Assembly (NCBI RefSeq): GCF_947494025.1
Contig: NZ_CANLTQ010000003.1
Location: 236,684 to 300,683 of the forward strand
Origin: an uncultured Jannaschia sp.
GTDB lineage: Bacteria; Pseudomonadota; Alphaproteobacteria; Rhodobacterales; Rhodobacteraceae
Direction: 5' to 3'
Length of the DNA stretch: 64,000 bases
A model generated the notes under the pieces. The model did not search any database. It was given only the letters and a program-made list of their open reading frames with translations, and had not been told where the DNA came from. The translations under genes were made by a program, and so were the position numbers. Shown here piece by piece: positions 9,279-20,354 of the stretch (its first letter is position 1; every line of letters starts with the position of its first letter).

Positions 9279-10139
9279 TCAAGGGGGCGGGACCCGTATC
9301 CGCCCCTCGGCCACCGGCACGGCGCCGCCCGAAATGCGGATCGCCGTGATCCGGCCCTCTGTCACGTCCGCCTCGAACCCGATCTCGGAGGGGCGTCCCA
9401 TGTCCTCGCCCTGTCGGATCGTATGTCGTGTCGTCCCCTCGGGCAGAGCGCCGTTCGCGAGGAGTTGCGCGGCGAGGATCGCACTGGCGGAGCCGGTCGC
9501 CGGATCTTCGGGAATGCCGACGGTGGGCGAGAACATCCGCGCGTTCAGATCCGGATCGTAGAGCCATGCCGCCTCCACGCCCACCCGCGCCATCAGCGCC
9601 GACCAGGCCGGCTCCTGCGGGCGCGCCCGCAGGAGCCGGTCGCGGTCGCGGACGGGAATATAGAGAAAGGCCGGTCCACCCGCGAAGGCGGCCGGCGCGT
9701 GCGGGCCGATCGCGTCGCGCGACAGGCCCAGCGCCTCCGCGGCGAGGGCCGGGTCCACCGGGCCGCCGAGGGGGACGGGCAGGACCGGCGCCGTGAATTG
9801 CGCGCGGTTGCCGTCGATGCGGACGGGGACGCGCCCGGCTTCCTCTTCCAGCACCACGTCGGAAAGCCCGTCGCGCGCGGCAAGGAACAGCGCCGCGCCG
9901 ATCGTCGGATGGCCGGCGAACGGGATCTCCGCGGTCGGAAAGAAGACGCGGGCTTGGGCCGTGTGCGCCGGATCCCGGGGCGGCATCAGGAAGATCGTCT
10001 CGCTCAGGTTGAACTGACGGGCGATGATCTGCATCTGCCCGGTCGCGAGTTCGCCCGCCCCCTCGACGATGGCGAGCGGGTTGCCGGTGAAGGGCGTATC
10101 GGTGAACACGTCCCAGACGTGGAAGCGCAGATCGATCAT
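9279..10139 (-). CDS. PhzF family isomerase
   Basis: VFTDTPFTGNPLAIVEGAGEL, FFPTAEIPFAGHPTIGAALFL, EDPATGSASAILAAQLLANG. Confidence 0.93.
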   Translation of the reverse strand: MIDLRFHVWDVFTDTPFTGNPLAIVEGAGELATGQMQIIARQFNLSETIFLMPPRDPAHTAQARVFFPTAEIPFAGHPTIGAALFLAARDGLSDVVLEEEAGRVPVRIDGNRAQFTAPVLPVPLGGPVDPALAAEALGLSRDAIGPHAPAAFAGGPAFLYIPVRDRDRLLRARPQEPAWSALMARVGVEAAWLYDPDLNARMFSPTVGIPEDPATGSASAILAAQLLANGALPEGTTRHTIRQGEDMGRPSEIGFEADVTEGRITAIRISGGAVPVAEGRIRVPPP

Positions 10140-10524
10140 GGCGCGACGCTAGAGCCCCGGGGGGCGAAGGTGAAGCACCTCGTTCCGTTCGTTTTGCCCA
10201 AGCAGCATCGTCAGGTGGCGCCCGCGACCGTCACGACGAAGACATGTGCCCCCGGGTCTCGGCGAAGAACCATTCCTGCCCAATTTGCAGGCGCTTTCCC
10301 CGGTCTACACCTTGTCATCAGCGCCGGGAGGTAAGTTCGTCCCGTCAGGCGCGATATTCCACCCGGTCGCAGGTCGGGCAGCCTATGTCGCCCTCCGAAA
10401 CGGGGCCGGCCCTCTGCCGAATATGACATCGGGGCAACTGAACGTCCGACGCATGGCGTCATCTTCCGCTATGTTGCCCCCGCAGCCTCGGGAACCGCAG
10501 CGGCGCTCCGTGCGCTGATCCGGC

Positions 10525-11559
10525 ATGATCCAGTCGCGCCGGCTATTGCTCCCGCTCCTTCTCCTTCCGCTTCCCGCCCTGTCGCAGACCGTCTCGGTCG
10601 GGGTGATCGACGCGCCACCCTTCGCGATCCGCGACGAGACCGGCGTGCATACGGGCCTCGCGGTCGACCTGTTCCGCCTCGTGGCCGAGCGGGCGGAGAT
10701 CGACTTCGAGCTCGCGGCGGTTCCGGACGATCCGGTAGCGGCGCTCGCCCGCCATGACATCATCCTGCCGGTGGAGGCGGACCGCGCGCTGGAGACGGCG
10801 GCGGACCTGACGCATCCGGTCTATACCGCGACGCTGGGCTACGCCTCCCAGGCCGGATCCGGACCGCTCGCGGTGGTTCGCGGGCTGATGACGCTTGAGT
10901 TCCTGCGCATCATCGCGAGCGTAGCGGCGCTGCTTCTTGCGGTGGGCGCCGCGGTCTGGCTCATCGAGCGGCGGCAAAACAAGGAAATGTTCCGCGAGGA
11001 CATGCGCCGGGGGCTCGGCGACGGGTTCTGGTGGGCGGGCGTGACGCTGACCACGATCGGCTACGGCGACAAGGCGCCGATCACGGTGGCGGGCCGGGCG
11101 GTGGCGATGGTGTGGATGCTGACCGGCCTCGCCGTCAGCGCTTCGCTCACGGCGGCGGTGGTCACGCTGGCGGGCGGGGAGGGCGGCGACCCGGACCTGC
11201 CCGAGGCGCTCGCGAACCGCGAGACCGTGGTGATCGAGGACAGCGCCGCGGCGGAGTTCCTCGACGGGCGGGGCGTCATCTCGGAGCGTGTGCCCGACGC
11301 GGCGATGGCGCTCCGGCTCGTGGCCGAGGCAAAGGCCGACGTCGCCGTAGGCGCGGCGCCGCGCCTGCAATGGCAGAACGACCGCGCAGGCCACGACCTG
11401 CGGGTGCGCACGACGACATGGGATCCCGTGCTCGTCGCGATGGCGGTCGAGGAGGGCGACCCGCTGCGCGAAACGTTGAACCGCGCGCTTCTCGACGTGC
11501 TGACCTCCGAAGCCGGACAGGAGATCGTGCGGCGGTATCTGCCGGATGACGAAGGTTGA
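10525..11559 (+). CDS. Ionotropic glutamate receptor-like (GluR0-type) ligand-gated potassium channel
   Basis: Signal peptide; split SBP_bac_3-like domain (VSVGVIDAPPFAIRDETGVHTGLAVDLFRLVAE ... VPDAAMALRLVAEAKADVAVGAAPRLQWQN) interrupted by TM-pore-TM with K+ filter TTIGYGD. Confidence 0.88.
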   Translation: MIQSRRLLLPLLLLPLPALSQTVSVGVIDAPPFAIRDETGVHTGLAVDLFRLVAERAEIDFELAAVPDDPVAALARHDIILPVEADRALETAADLTHPVYTATLGYASQAGSGPLAVVRGLMTLEFLRIIASVAALLLAVGAAVWLIERRQNKEMFREDMRRGLGDGFWWAGVTLTTIGYGDKAPITVAGRAVAMVWMLTGLAVSASLTAAVVTLAGGEGGDPDLPEALANRETVVIEDSAAAEFLDGRGVISERVPDAAMALRLVAEAKADVAVGAAPRLQWQNDRAGHDLRVRTTTWDPVLVAMAVEEGDPLRETLNRALLDVLTSEAGQEIVRRYLPDDEG

Positions 11560-11790
11560 TGCCTTCGATGTCCCGCGGATGTCTGGCGCCATGCCTGGAG
11601 GACGGAGGGTCCGGCCGCGGGTAAGGCTTCCGGCTTTCGTCATCCGGCACGCCCTCGGCTATCCGGTATGCCGCCAAACGCATCCCTGCGACATTGGTGT
11701 GGCGGGCGAAGGAGGACCGAAGGGCCCGTGCCTGCCGGCCGGCGGAGGAAACGGGACCGTCAACGAAACCGGGCGATATGCCTCGCTGCC

Positions 11791-13434
<1,644 letters not shown>

Positions 13435-13446
13435 TCTGGGTCGATC

Positions 13447-13507
13447 CCCCGTGGTTCTCTGCTCGGAGCAATGGTGCGATCAGCTGGAGGATCGCACCAC
13501 CACGGGG
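13447..13507 (-). promoter_or_regulatory. Structured 5' leader of pyrG: 9-bp closing stem, 9-bp internal hairpin and a second small hairpin
   Basis: RNA-sense: CCCCGTGGT-GGTGCGATC-CTCCAGCT-GATCGCACC-ATTGCTCCGAGCAGAGA-ACCACGGGG, followed by GATCGACCCAGA-ATG. Both 9-bp stems are perfect. Confidence 0.6.
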
Positions 13508-13665
13508 CTCGAGAATATCGCGATTTCCGCCGGGGCCGCAAGCTGCGTCACGCGGCGTGGTCGCTCGTCCGGCCCGTCCGATCGGTCTCTCTGGCGGCGG
13601 ATTGGACCGGCGGGACAGGGATTGCAAACCGAAACCCGCTCCGTCGGGGCCGCCCCGCGCCGAGA

Positions 13666-14406
13666 TCAGGTGTCCTTCGTGCTGGCCGTTACGTAGTTCA
13701 CCGAAAGGTCCCGCTCCGACAGGCGCCACGACCAGGTGAGCGGGTTGAAAACGAAGCCCCTCCGGTCCACCGGCGCGAGCCCGGCCTTCCCGATCAGGTC
13801 GTAAAGCTCGTCGGGCGTGATGAACTTCGACCAGTCATGCGTGCCCTTCGGCAGCCAGCGCATCACCTGCTCCGCCCCGAAGATCGCCATGACCCAGGAT
13901 TTCGGATTCCGGTTGATCGTCGAGCAGACCATCAGTCCCCCGGGGCGCAAAAGCCGCTGGCAGGCCGTGAGATAGGCGAGCGGATCGGCGACGTGCTCGA
14001 CCACCTCCATGTTGAGGACGACGTCGAAGGACGCCTCGCCGGTCTCGACCAGCGCCTCCGCGGTCGTGTGCCGGTAGTCGATCTCGAGGCCCGACTGCGC
14101 GGCATGGGCCTGCGCCACGGGAATGTTGCGTTCGGCCGCGTCCACGCCCACCACATCGGCCCCGAGCCGCGCCATCGGTTCCGCCAACAGGCCCCCGCCG
14201 CAGCCGATGTCGAGGATGCGGAGCCCCGCGAAGGGCTTCCGGTCGCGCAGGTCGCGGTCGAACTCGCCGGCGATCTGCGTCGTGATGTAGTCCAGCCTGC
14301 AGGGGTTCAGCATGTGCAGCGGCTTGAACTTGCCCTCGGGATCCCACCATTCCGCGGCCATCGCCTGGAACTTCTCGATCTCGCCCGGGTCGATCGTGGT
14401 CGTCAT
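13666..14406 (-). CDS. ubiG: Bifunctional ubiquinone methyltransferase UbiG
   Basis: [41 protein letters not shown]...[28 protein letters not shown]. Confidence 0.97.
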   Translation of the reverse strand: MTTTIDPGEIEKFQAMAAEWWDPEGKFKPLHMLNPCRLDYITTQIAGEFDRDLRDRKPFAGLRILDIGCGGGLLAEPMARLGADVVGVDAAERNIPVAQAHAAQSGLEIDYRHTTAEALVETGEASFDVVLNMEVVEHVADPLAYLTACQRLLRPGGLMVCSTINRNPKSWVMAIFGAEQVMRWLPKGTHDWSKFITPDELYDLIGKAGLAPVDRRGFVFNPLTWSWRLSERDLSVNYVTASTKDT

Positions 14407-14466
14407 GTTCCCCTCCGTCGCAATCGGGCCTTTCGGTGCCGGCCCCGCACTCTATATAGGCCGGAC

Positions 14467-15456
14467 ATGGATCAGCACGCCCATCAGACCACCGCCAGCA
14501 CGCTCTATCCGCCCTGCGATCCGTTCGACCAGCGGATGGTGGAGGTCGGCGACGGGCACACGCTCTACGTGGAGCAATGCGGTCGGCCCGACGGGCTGCC
14601 GGTGGTCGTGCTGCATGGTGGTCCGGGGGGCGGCTGCTCGCCGATGATGCGGCGGTTCTTCGACCCCGCGATCTGGCGCGTGATCCTGTTCGACCAGCGC
14701 GGCTGCGGCCGGTCGCGACCGCATGCCGCGGTCACGCACAACACGACCTGGCACCTCGTGGAGGATATCGAGCGTCTGCGGGAGATGTTCGGCATCGAGC
14801 GCTGGGCCGCGTTCGGCGGCTCCTGGGGCGCGACGCTGGCGCTGATCTACGCGATCACCCATCCCGACCGGCTGGCCCACCTGTTCCTTCGCGGCGTGTT
14901 CCTGATGGAGGAGCGGGAGCTCGACTGGTTCTACGGCGGCGGCGTCGGGGCGTTCTGGCCCAAGCAGTGGGCGCGCTTCGCCGAGGCGATTCCCGAAGCG
15001 GAGAGGGACGACCTGATCGGGGCCTACAACCGCCGCCTGTTCGACCGGCCGCCGCACGAGCAGGTGCGCTTCGCCCGCGCCTGGGCCGCGTGGGAGAACG
15101 CGCTCGCCTCGGTCTCCTCGCAGGGGCGCTCCGGCGAGCCGGGCGGCGAATACGCCCGCGCCTTCGCGCGGCTCGAGAATCACTACTTCACCCATCGCGG
15201 TTTCCTCGACCACGACGGCTGGATCCGCGCCAATCAGCATCGGATGGCCCATCTTCCGGGCGACATCGTGCAGGGGCGCTACGACATGATCTGTCCGCCC
15301 GCCTCGGCCTACGCGCTTGCCGCGAACTGGCCGGACGTGCGTCTCGACATTGCGCCCTTCGCGGGGCATGCCCTTTCCGAGCCCGGAATCGCCGAGCGAC
15401 TGGTCGCGGCGACGCGGCGCGTCGGCGAGGTCCATTCGCGCGAGATGCGCTTCTGA
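14467..15456 (+). CDS. pip: Proline iminopeptidase
   Basis: LHGGPGGGCSPMMRRFFDPAIWRVILFDQRGCGRSRPHA, GGSWGATLALIYAITHP, RGVFL. Confidence 0.96.
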   Translation: MDQHAHQTTASTLYPPCDPFDQRMVEVGDGHTLYVEQCGRPDGLPVVVLHGGPGGGCSPMMRRFFDPAIWRVILFDQRGCGRSRPHAAVTHNTTWHLVEDIERLREMFGIERWAAFGGSWGATLALIYAITHPDRLAHLFLRGVFLMEERELDWFYGGGVGAFWPKQWARFAEAIPEAERDDLIGAYNRRLFDRPPHEQVRFARAWAAWENALASVSSQGRSGEPGGEYARAFARLENHYFTHRGFLDHDGWIRANQHRMAHLPGDIVQGRYDMICPPASAYALAANWPDVRLDIAPFAGHALSEPGIAERLVAATRRVGEVHSREMRF

Positions 15457-15498
15457 TCGCAGCCCCTCACCCGGGCCGCCCGACGCGGAGTACGGATA

Positions 15499-16062
15499 TT
15501 GCGGATCGAGGACACCGAACTCGGGGGCGTGAAGATCCTGACGCCCCGGCGCTTCGGCGACGCGCGCGGCTTCTTCGCGGAAACGTGGAACGCCCGGACC
15601 TTCGCGGAGCTCGGCATCGAGGCTGCGTTCGTGCAGGACAACCATTCGTTGTCGGAAACGGTCGGCACGATCCGTGGCCTGCACTTCCAGGCGCCGCCGC
15701 ACGGACAGGCCAAGCTGGTGCGCTGCGGGCGCGGGCGGCTCTTCGACGTGGCCGTCGACATCCGCGCGGGCTCGCCCACCTACGGGCGGTGGACGGGCGC
15801 GGAGCTGAGCGCGGAGAACGGCCAGATGCTCTGGATCCCCGAAGGCTTCGCCCACGGCTTCGTCACCCGCGAGGCGGCGACGGAAATCGTCTATAAGTGC
15901 ACGGGCTACTATGCGCCGGAGGCCGACGGTGCGGTCCGCTGGGATTCCTGCGGCATCGACTGGGGCCTGACCGGGACGCCGATCCTGTCGGACAAGGACG
16001 CCGCCGCGCCGCCGCTCTCCGACGTCACGACGCCGTTCACCGGCGGGACGACGCAGGCTTGA
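15499..16062 (+). CDS. rfbC: dTDP-4-dehydrorhamnose 3,5-epimerase
   Basis: RFGDARGFFAETWN, VQDNHSLSETVGTIRGLHFQAPPHGQAKLVRC; TTG start. Confidence 0.96.
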   Translation: MRIEDTELGGVKILTPRRFGDARGFFAETWNARTFAELGIEAAFVQDNHSLSETVGTIRGLHFQAPPHGQAKLVRCGRGRLFDVAVDIRAGSPTYGRWTGAELSAENGQMLWIPEGFAHGFVTREAATEIVYKCTGYYAPEADGAVRWDSCGIDWGLTGTPILSDKDAAAPPLSDVTTPFTGGTTQA

Positions 16063-16185
16063 GCGCCGGATTGCGGGCGGACGTTTACCGGTAGACGTCT
16101 TTGCGGTTTGCAAGTCGGTCCGGAGCGACCATGACGCGGCAGGACACCCGGCATCCGGCCGGACCAGCGAAGGAGCGATAGGGCG

Positions 16186-17226
16186 ATGAAGCTTCTGGTG
16201 ACGGGCGGCGCGGGGTTCATCGGCTCCGCCGTGGTGCGGCAGGCGGTGCGCGAGGGGCTGGAGGTCGTCAACCTCGACGCGCTGACCTACGCGGCCTGCC
16301 TCGAGAACGTGGTCGAGGTCGCGGAGGCGCCGAACTACGCTTTCGTGGAGGCCGACATCACCGACCGCGCGGCGCTCGACGCGGCGTTCGCGGAGCACGC
16401 GCCGGACGCGGTGATGCACCTCGCCGCCGAAAGCCACGTGGACCGTTCCATCGACGGGCCCGGTGCCTTTGTCGAAACCAACGTGACCGGCACCTACAAC
16501 ATGCTGGAGGCGGCGCGCGCTCACTGGACCCGGGCAGGCAAGCCCGAGGGCTTCCGTTTCCACCACATCTCGACCGACGAGGTGTTCGGCTCGCTCGGGC
16601 CGACGGGCCAGTTCACGGAGGCCACGCCCTACGATCCGCGCAGCCCCTATTCCGCGTCCAAGGCCGCGAGCGATCACCTCGTCCGCGCCTGGCACGAGAC
16701 CTACGGCCTGCCGATCCTGCTCACCAACTGCTCCAACAATTACGGCCCGTTCCACTTCCCCGAGAAGCTGATTCCCGTGGTGATCCTGAACGCGCTGCAT
16801 CGCCGGCCGATCCCGGTCTACGGCGCGGGCGAGAACGTGCGCGACTGGCTTTACGTGGAGGATCACGCGGACGCGCTGCTGACCGTGCTCCGCCGCGGCA
16901 AGGTCGGGCGGAACTACAACATCGGCGGCGAGAACGAGGCGCGCAACATCGACCTCGTCCGCACGATCTGCGGCATCCTCGACGAGCTGCGCCCCGACGG
17001 CGCGCCCCATGCCGACCTGATCGAGTTCGTGACCGACCGGCCCGGCCACGACGCCCGTTATGCCATCGACCCGTCGCGGATGCGTGAGGAGTTGGGCTGG
17101 CGTCCTTCCGTGACGCTGGAGGAGGGATTGGCGCGGACCGTGCGTTGGTATCTCGACAACGAATCGTGGTGGCGGCCGCTTCTGGACCGCCAGGGCGTGG
17201 GGTCGCGTCTGGGCCAGGCGTCGTGA
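16186..17226 (+). CDS. rfbB: dTDP-glucose 4,6-dehydratase
   Basis: [59 protein letters not shown]. Confidence 0.97.
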   Translation: MKLLVTGGAGFIGSAVVRQAVREGLEVVNLDALTYAACLENVVEVAEAPNYAFVEADITDRAALDAAFAEHAPDAVMHLAAESHVDRSIDGPGAFVETNVTGTYNMLEAARAHWTRAGKPEGFRFHHISTDEVFGSLGPTGQFTEATPYDPRSPYSASKAASDHLVRAWHETYGLPILLTNCSNNYGPFHFPEKLIPVVILNALHRRPIPVYGAGENVRDWLYVEDHADALLTVLRRGKVGRNYNIGGENEARNIDLVRTICGILDELRPDGAPHADLIEFVTDRPGHDARYAIDPSRMREELGWRPSVTLEEGLARTVRWYLDNESWWRPLLDRQGVGSRLGQAS

Positions 17227-18068
17227 CGATTCTCGTCTTCGGCCGCACGGGACAGGTCGCGCGCGAGCTGGCGCGGGCCTCGGACGACGTGACCTGCCTT
17301 GGACGCGACGAGGCGGACCTGTCCGTGCCCGGCGCCTGTGCGGCCGCGATCGAACGGGCGGCTCCGCGGGCGGTGATCAACGCCGCCGCCTGGACCGATG
17401 TGGACGGGGCCGAGACGGCGGAAGCCGAGGCCACACGGATCAACGGCGACGCCCCGGGCGAGATGGCGCGGGCCTGCGCCGCGGCGGGCATTCCGTTCGT
17501 CCACATCTCCACGGATTACGTGTTCGACGGCAGCGGAGAGACGGCCTGGACCCCCGGCGACGCGACAGGCCCGCTCGGCGCCTACGGCCGCTCCAAGCTC
17601 GCGGGCGAGGACGCGGTGCGGCGGGCGGGCGGGCGGTTCGCGATCCTGCGGACGAGCTGGGTCGTCTCCGCCCATGGGCGCAACTTCGTGACGACCATGC
17701 TGCGCCTCGGGGCGGAGCGCGACGAACTCGCCATCGTGGCGGACCAGATCGGCGGGCCGACCCCCGCCCGCGACATCGCCGCCGCCTGCCTGTCGCTCGT
17801 CCGGAGCCTCGACGATGGCGGACCGTCGGGCAGCTACCATTTCGCCGGCGGGCCGGACACGAGCTGGGCCGGCTTCGCGGAAGCCATCTTCGCGGAGGCG
17901 GGACTGGACTGCGTTGTCCGGCCGATCCCCTCCTCGGACTATCCCACCCCCGCGTCGCGGCCACTGAACTCGCGGCTGGACTGCACGTCGCTTCGGGCGG
18001 ATCACGGCATCGGCCGGCCGGACTGGCGGCAGGGACTCGCAGCGATCCTCCGTGATCTGCGGGGGTAA
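17223..18068 (+). CDS. rfbD: dTDP-4-dehydrorhamnose reductase
   Basis: GTG start overlapping rfbB stop; [55 protein letters not shown]. Confidence 0.95.
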   Translation: MTILVFGRTGQVARELARASDDVTCLGRDEADLSVPGACAAAIERAAPRAVINAAAWTDVDGAETAEAEATRINGDAPGEMARACAAAGIPFVHISTDYVFDGSGETAWTPGDATGPLGAYGRSKLAGEDAVRRAGGRFAILRTSWVVSAHGRNFVTTMLRLGAERDELAIVADQIGGPTPARDIAAACLSLVRSLDDGGPSGSYHFAGGPDTSWAGFAEAIFAEAGLDCVVRPIPSSDYPTPASRPLNSRLDCTSLRADHGIGRPDWRQGLAAILRDLRG

Positions 18069-18365
18069 GGCTTCGATCTGTGCCCGCTCCGGGCCAACGG
18101 TCGGGACGACGAGGTAGGAAACGAAGTCCCGCCCCCGGATGACGGCTGCTTCGCAGCTCGGCGACGGGTGGTCCCGGAACGTGTCGTCGACGGGCCGTTA
18201 CCGCTCCGCGCGGCCATGGCATCGACATGCGCCGGATAGGCAACAGGCGAAACGATATCTTCGACGCGGATCCGCCGATCCGCCGCTGTCAGATTGCCGT
18301 CGGAATGCTCTTGTCATAGCACATGGAGGTTGCAGCCCGCGCCGCCGGGCTGGAAGGGAGACGAT

Positions 18366-20312
18366 TTGTCGAAGCTTTCTGATGAACGCGCATCGCGGCT
18401 GGAGACTCTGCTGCGGTCCCTGAGTCGGCGCCACAAGTACGTCGTGTTCCTGATCCTCGACCTCGTCCTGGTCGTCATGTCGCTGGCGGTGACCCTCTGG
18501 GCCATGCCCCTCCCAGCCGGATTTCCGCCGCCGGGCGTGGCCCTGATCGTCGCGGCGCCGATTTTGTCGGTGACAGCAGCGGGGCTTGCGGTCGGGCTCG
18601 GGCTGCCCTCGCTCTCGCTCGCCGAATACGACAGCAGCGCCACGATCCGCAGCGCGCTGCTCTCGGTCTGCCTCGCCGTGGCCGCGTATGTCCTGACCAG
18701 CGCGACAGGCCTCGCGCTGCCCTTCGTCGTCTATGCCGGGTTCGCGGTCACGCTGTTCCTGGCGATGTTTCTCAGCCGCGTCGTCGCATTGCAGGCCGTT
18801 CTGTCGGTCTACCGGCGGGGCGGACAGGTGACGCGCGTGCTGATCTACGGTGCCGGCGCGACCGGCACGCAGCTCGTGCGCGCCTTCCGAAGCCACAAGG
18901 GCATCCACCCGATCGCCTTCGTCGACGACAAGCCGTCGATGCAGGGCCTCACCATCGCCGGCCTGACCGTCTACGGTCCGACCCGCATCGCCGAGATCGC
19001 CCGGAGAAAGCGCATCCACCGCGTCCTCCTCGCCGTTCCCTCGCTCAGCCCGCCGAAACAGGCGCGGATCGCCGCGCGCCTGCAGGCGATGGGGCTCGAG
19101 GTGCAGGCGCTGCCGTCCTTCTCGCAGCTGATCGGGACCGAGGCGCTGATCGATCGGCTGGAAACGCTGAAGCCGAAGATGCTGCTCGGTCGCGACGAGG
19201 TGAAGACCCCGCTGATGGAGAGCACGGCCTCCTATGCCGGCAAGTCCGTCCTCGTCTCCGGCGCGGGCGGCTCCATCGGATCGGAGCTTTGCCGGCAGAT
19301 CATCGAATGCGCGCCGAAGCGGCTCGTCCTCTACGAGATGAGCGAGATCGCGCTGTTCACGGTGCATCGGGAGTTGCGCTTGCTGGCGGAGGCCATGCAG
19401 GTCGAGCTGGTGCCCGTCCTCAGCTCGGTCTGCGACGCGCGGCAGGTGCGGCAGGCCCTGTCCGATCAGGGGGTGGAGGTGATCCTGCACGCCGCCGCCT
19501 ACAAGCATGTGGCGATGGTGCAGCGCAATCCGCTGGCGGGCTTGGCCAACAACGTTCTCGGCACGCAGATCATCGCGGCCGCCGCCGTCGAGGCCGGCAT
19601 CGAACGGTTCATCCTCATCTCCACCGACAAGGCCGTCCGCCCCCGCGGCGTGATGGGGGCGAGCAAGCGGCTGGCCGAGCTCATCGTGCAGGATTTGGCG
19701 AGTCGGGTCCCCGAGGGCGGCCCGGTCCTGTCGATGGTTCGGTTCGGCAACGTGCTCGGTTCCTCCGGATCCGTCGTGCCGATCTTTCACGAGCAGATCC
19801 GCCGCGGCGGGCCGGTCACCGTCACCCATCCGCATGTGACCCGGTACTTCATGACCATCGAGGAGGCCGCGCGCCTTGTCCTGCGCGCGGGCGCGATGGC
19901 CGATGGCGGCGAGGTCTTCCTGCTCGACATGGGCGACCCGGTGCGGATCGTCGATCTGGCCCGGCAGGCGATCGAGGCGTCCGGCTACTCGGTCCAGAGC
20001 GATTCGAACCCGGGCGGCGACATCCGCATTGATTATATCGGCCTCGCCGATGGGGAGAAGCTGCACGAGGAGCTGTTCTTCGACGGCTCCGAACGCCCGA
20101 CCGCGCACCGCAAGATCTTTCGCGTCCGGGAGGCCGGCGTGTCCGAGTTCGAGGTGGCCGACATGCTGCGCAAGCTCCGCCGCGCCGTCGAGGAGGGCGA
20201 TGCCGAAGCGGCGCTGTCGCTGGTCCGGCGGCGCGTCACGGGCTTCGGGGCCGATCGCACGGCGCAGAACGCCGCGCTGCCCGCCGATCCGGCCAGCCTG
20301 CCGGGCCTTTGA
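18366..20312 (+). CDS. Membrane nucleoside-diphosphate-sugar 4,6-dehydratase (CapD/WbpM-like)
   Basis: N-terminal TM helices, SVLVSGAGGSIGSELCRQI, HAAAYKHVAMVQRNP, STDKAVRPRGVMGASKR; TTG start preceded by GGGAGA (alternative start 18294). Confidence 0.93.
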   Translation: MSKLSDERASRLETLLRSLSRRHKYVVFLILDLVLVVMSLAVTLWAMPLPAGFPPPGVALIVAAPILSVTAAGLAVGLGLPSLSLAEYDSSATIRSALLSVCLAVAAYVLTSATGLALPFVVYAGFAVTLFLAMFLSRVVALQAVLSVYRRGGQVTRVLIYGAGATGTQLVRAFRSHKGIHPIAFVDDKPSMQGLTIAGLTVYGPTRIAEIARRKRIHRVLLAVPSLSPPKQARIAARLQAMGLEVQALPSFSQLIGTEALIDRLETLKPKMLLGRDEVKTPLMESTASYAGKSVLVSGAGGSIGSELCRQIIECAPKRLVLYEMSEIALFTVHRELRLLAEAMQVELVPVLSSVCDARQVRQALSDQGVEVILHAAAYKHVAMVQRNPLAGLANNVLGTQIIAAAAVEAGIERFILISTDKAVRPRGVMGASKRLAELIVQDLASRVPEGGPVLSMVRFGNVLGSSGSVVPIFHEQIRRGGPVTVTHPHVTRYFMTIEEAARLVLRAGAMADGGEVFLLDMGDPVRIVDLARQAIEASGYSVQSDSNPGGDIRIDYIGLADGEKLHEELFFDGSERPTAHRKIFRVREAGVSEFEVADMLRKLRRAVEEGDAEAALSLVRRRVTGFGADRTAQNAALPADPASLPGL

Positions 20313-20354
20313 CTTGCGTTTGACTCGGCAGATGGCCTGCGGCACGACCGGCCC

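Noticed and set aside
13447-13507. pyrG leader structure as a Rho-independent terminator for ubiG
   Set aside because: The closing stem is followed by GATCGACCCAGA-ATG with no U-tract, so an intrinsic terminator is unlikely. Kept as a leader-RNA candidate.
18069-18293. Similarity of the post-rfbD spacer (GGGGTAAGGCTTCG...CGGATGACGG) to the 11.6-kb inverted repeat
   Set aside because: Shared words are short and not in the same arrangement; insufficient to call a repeat family without a genome-wide search.
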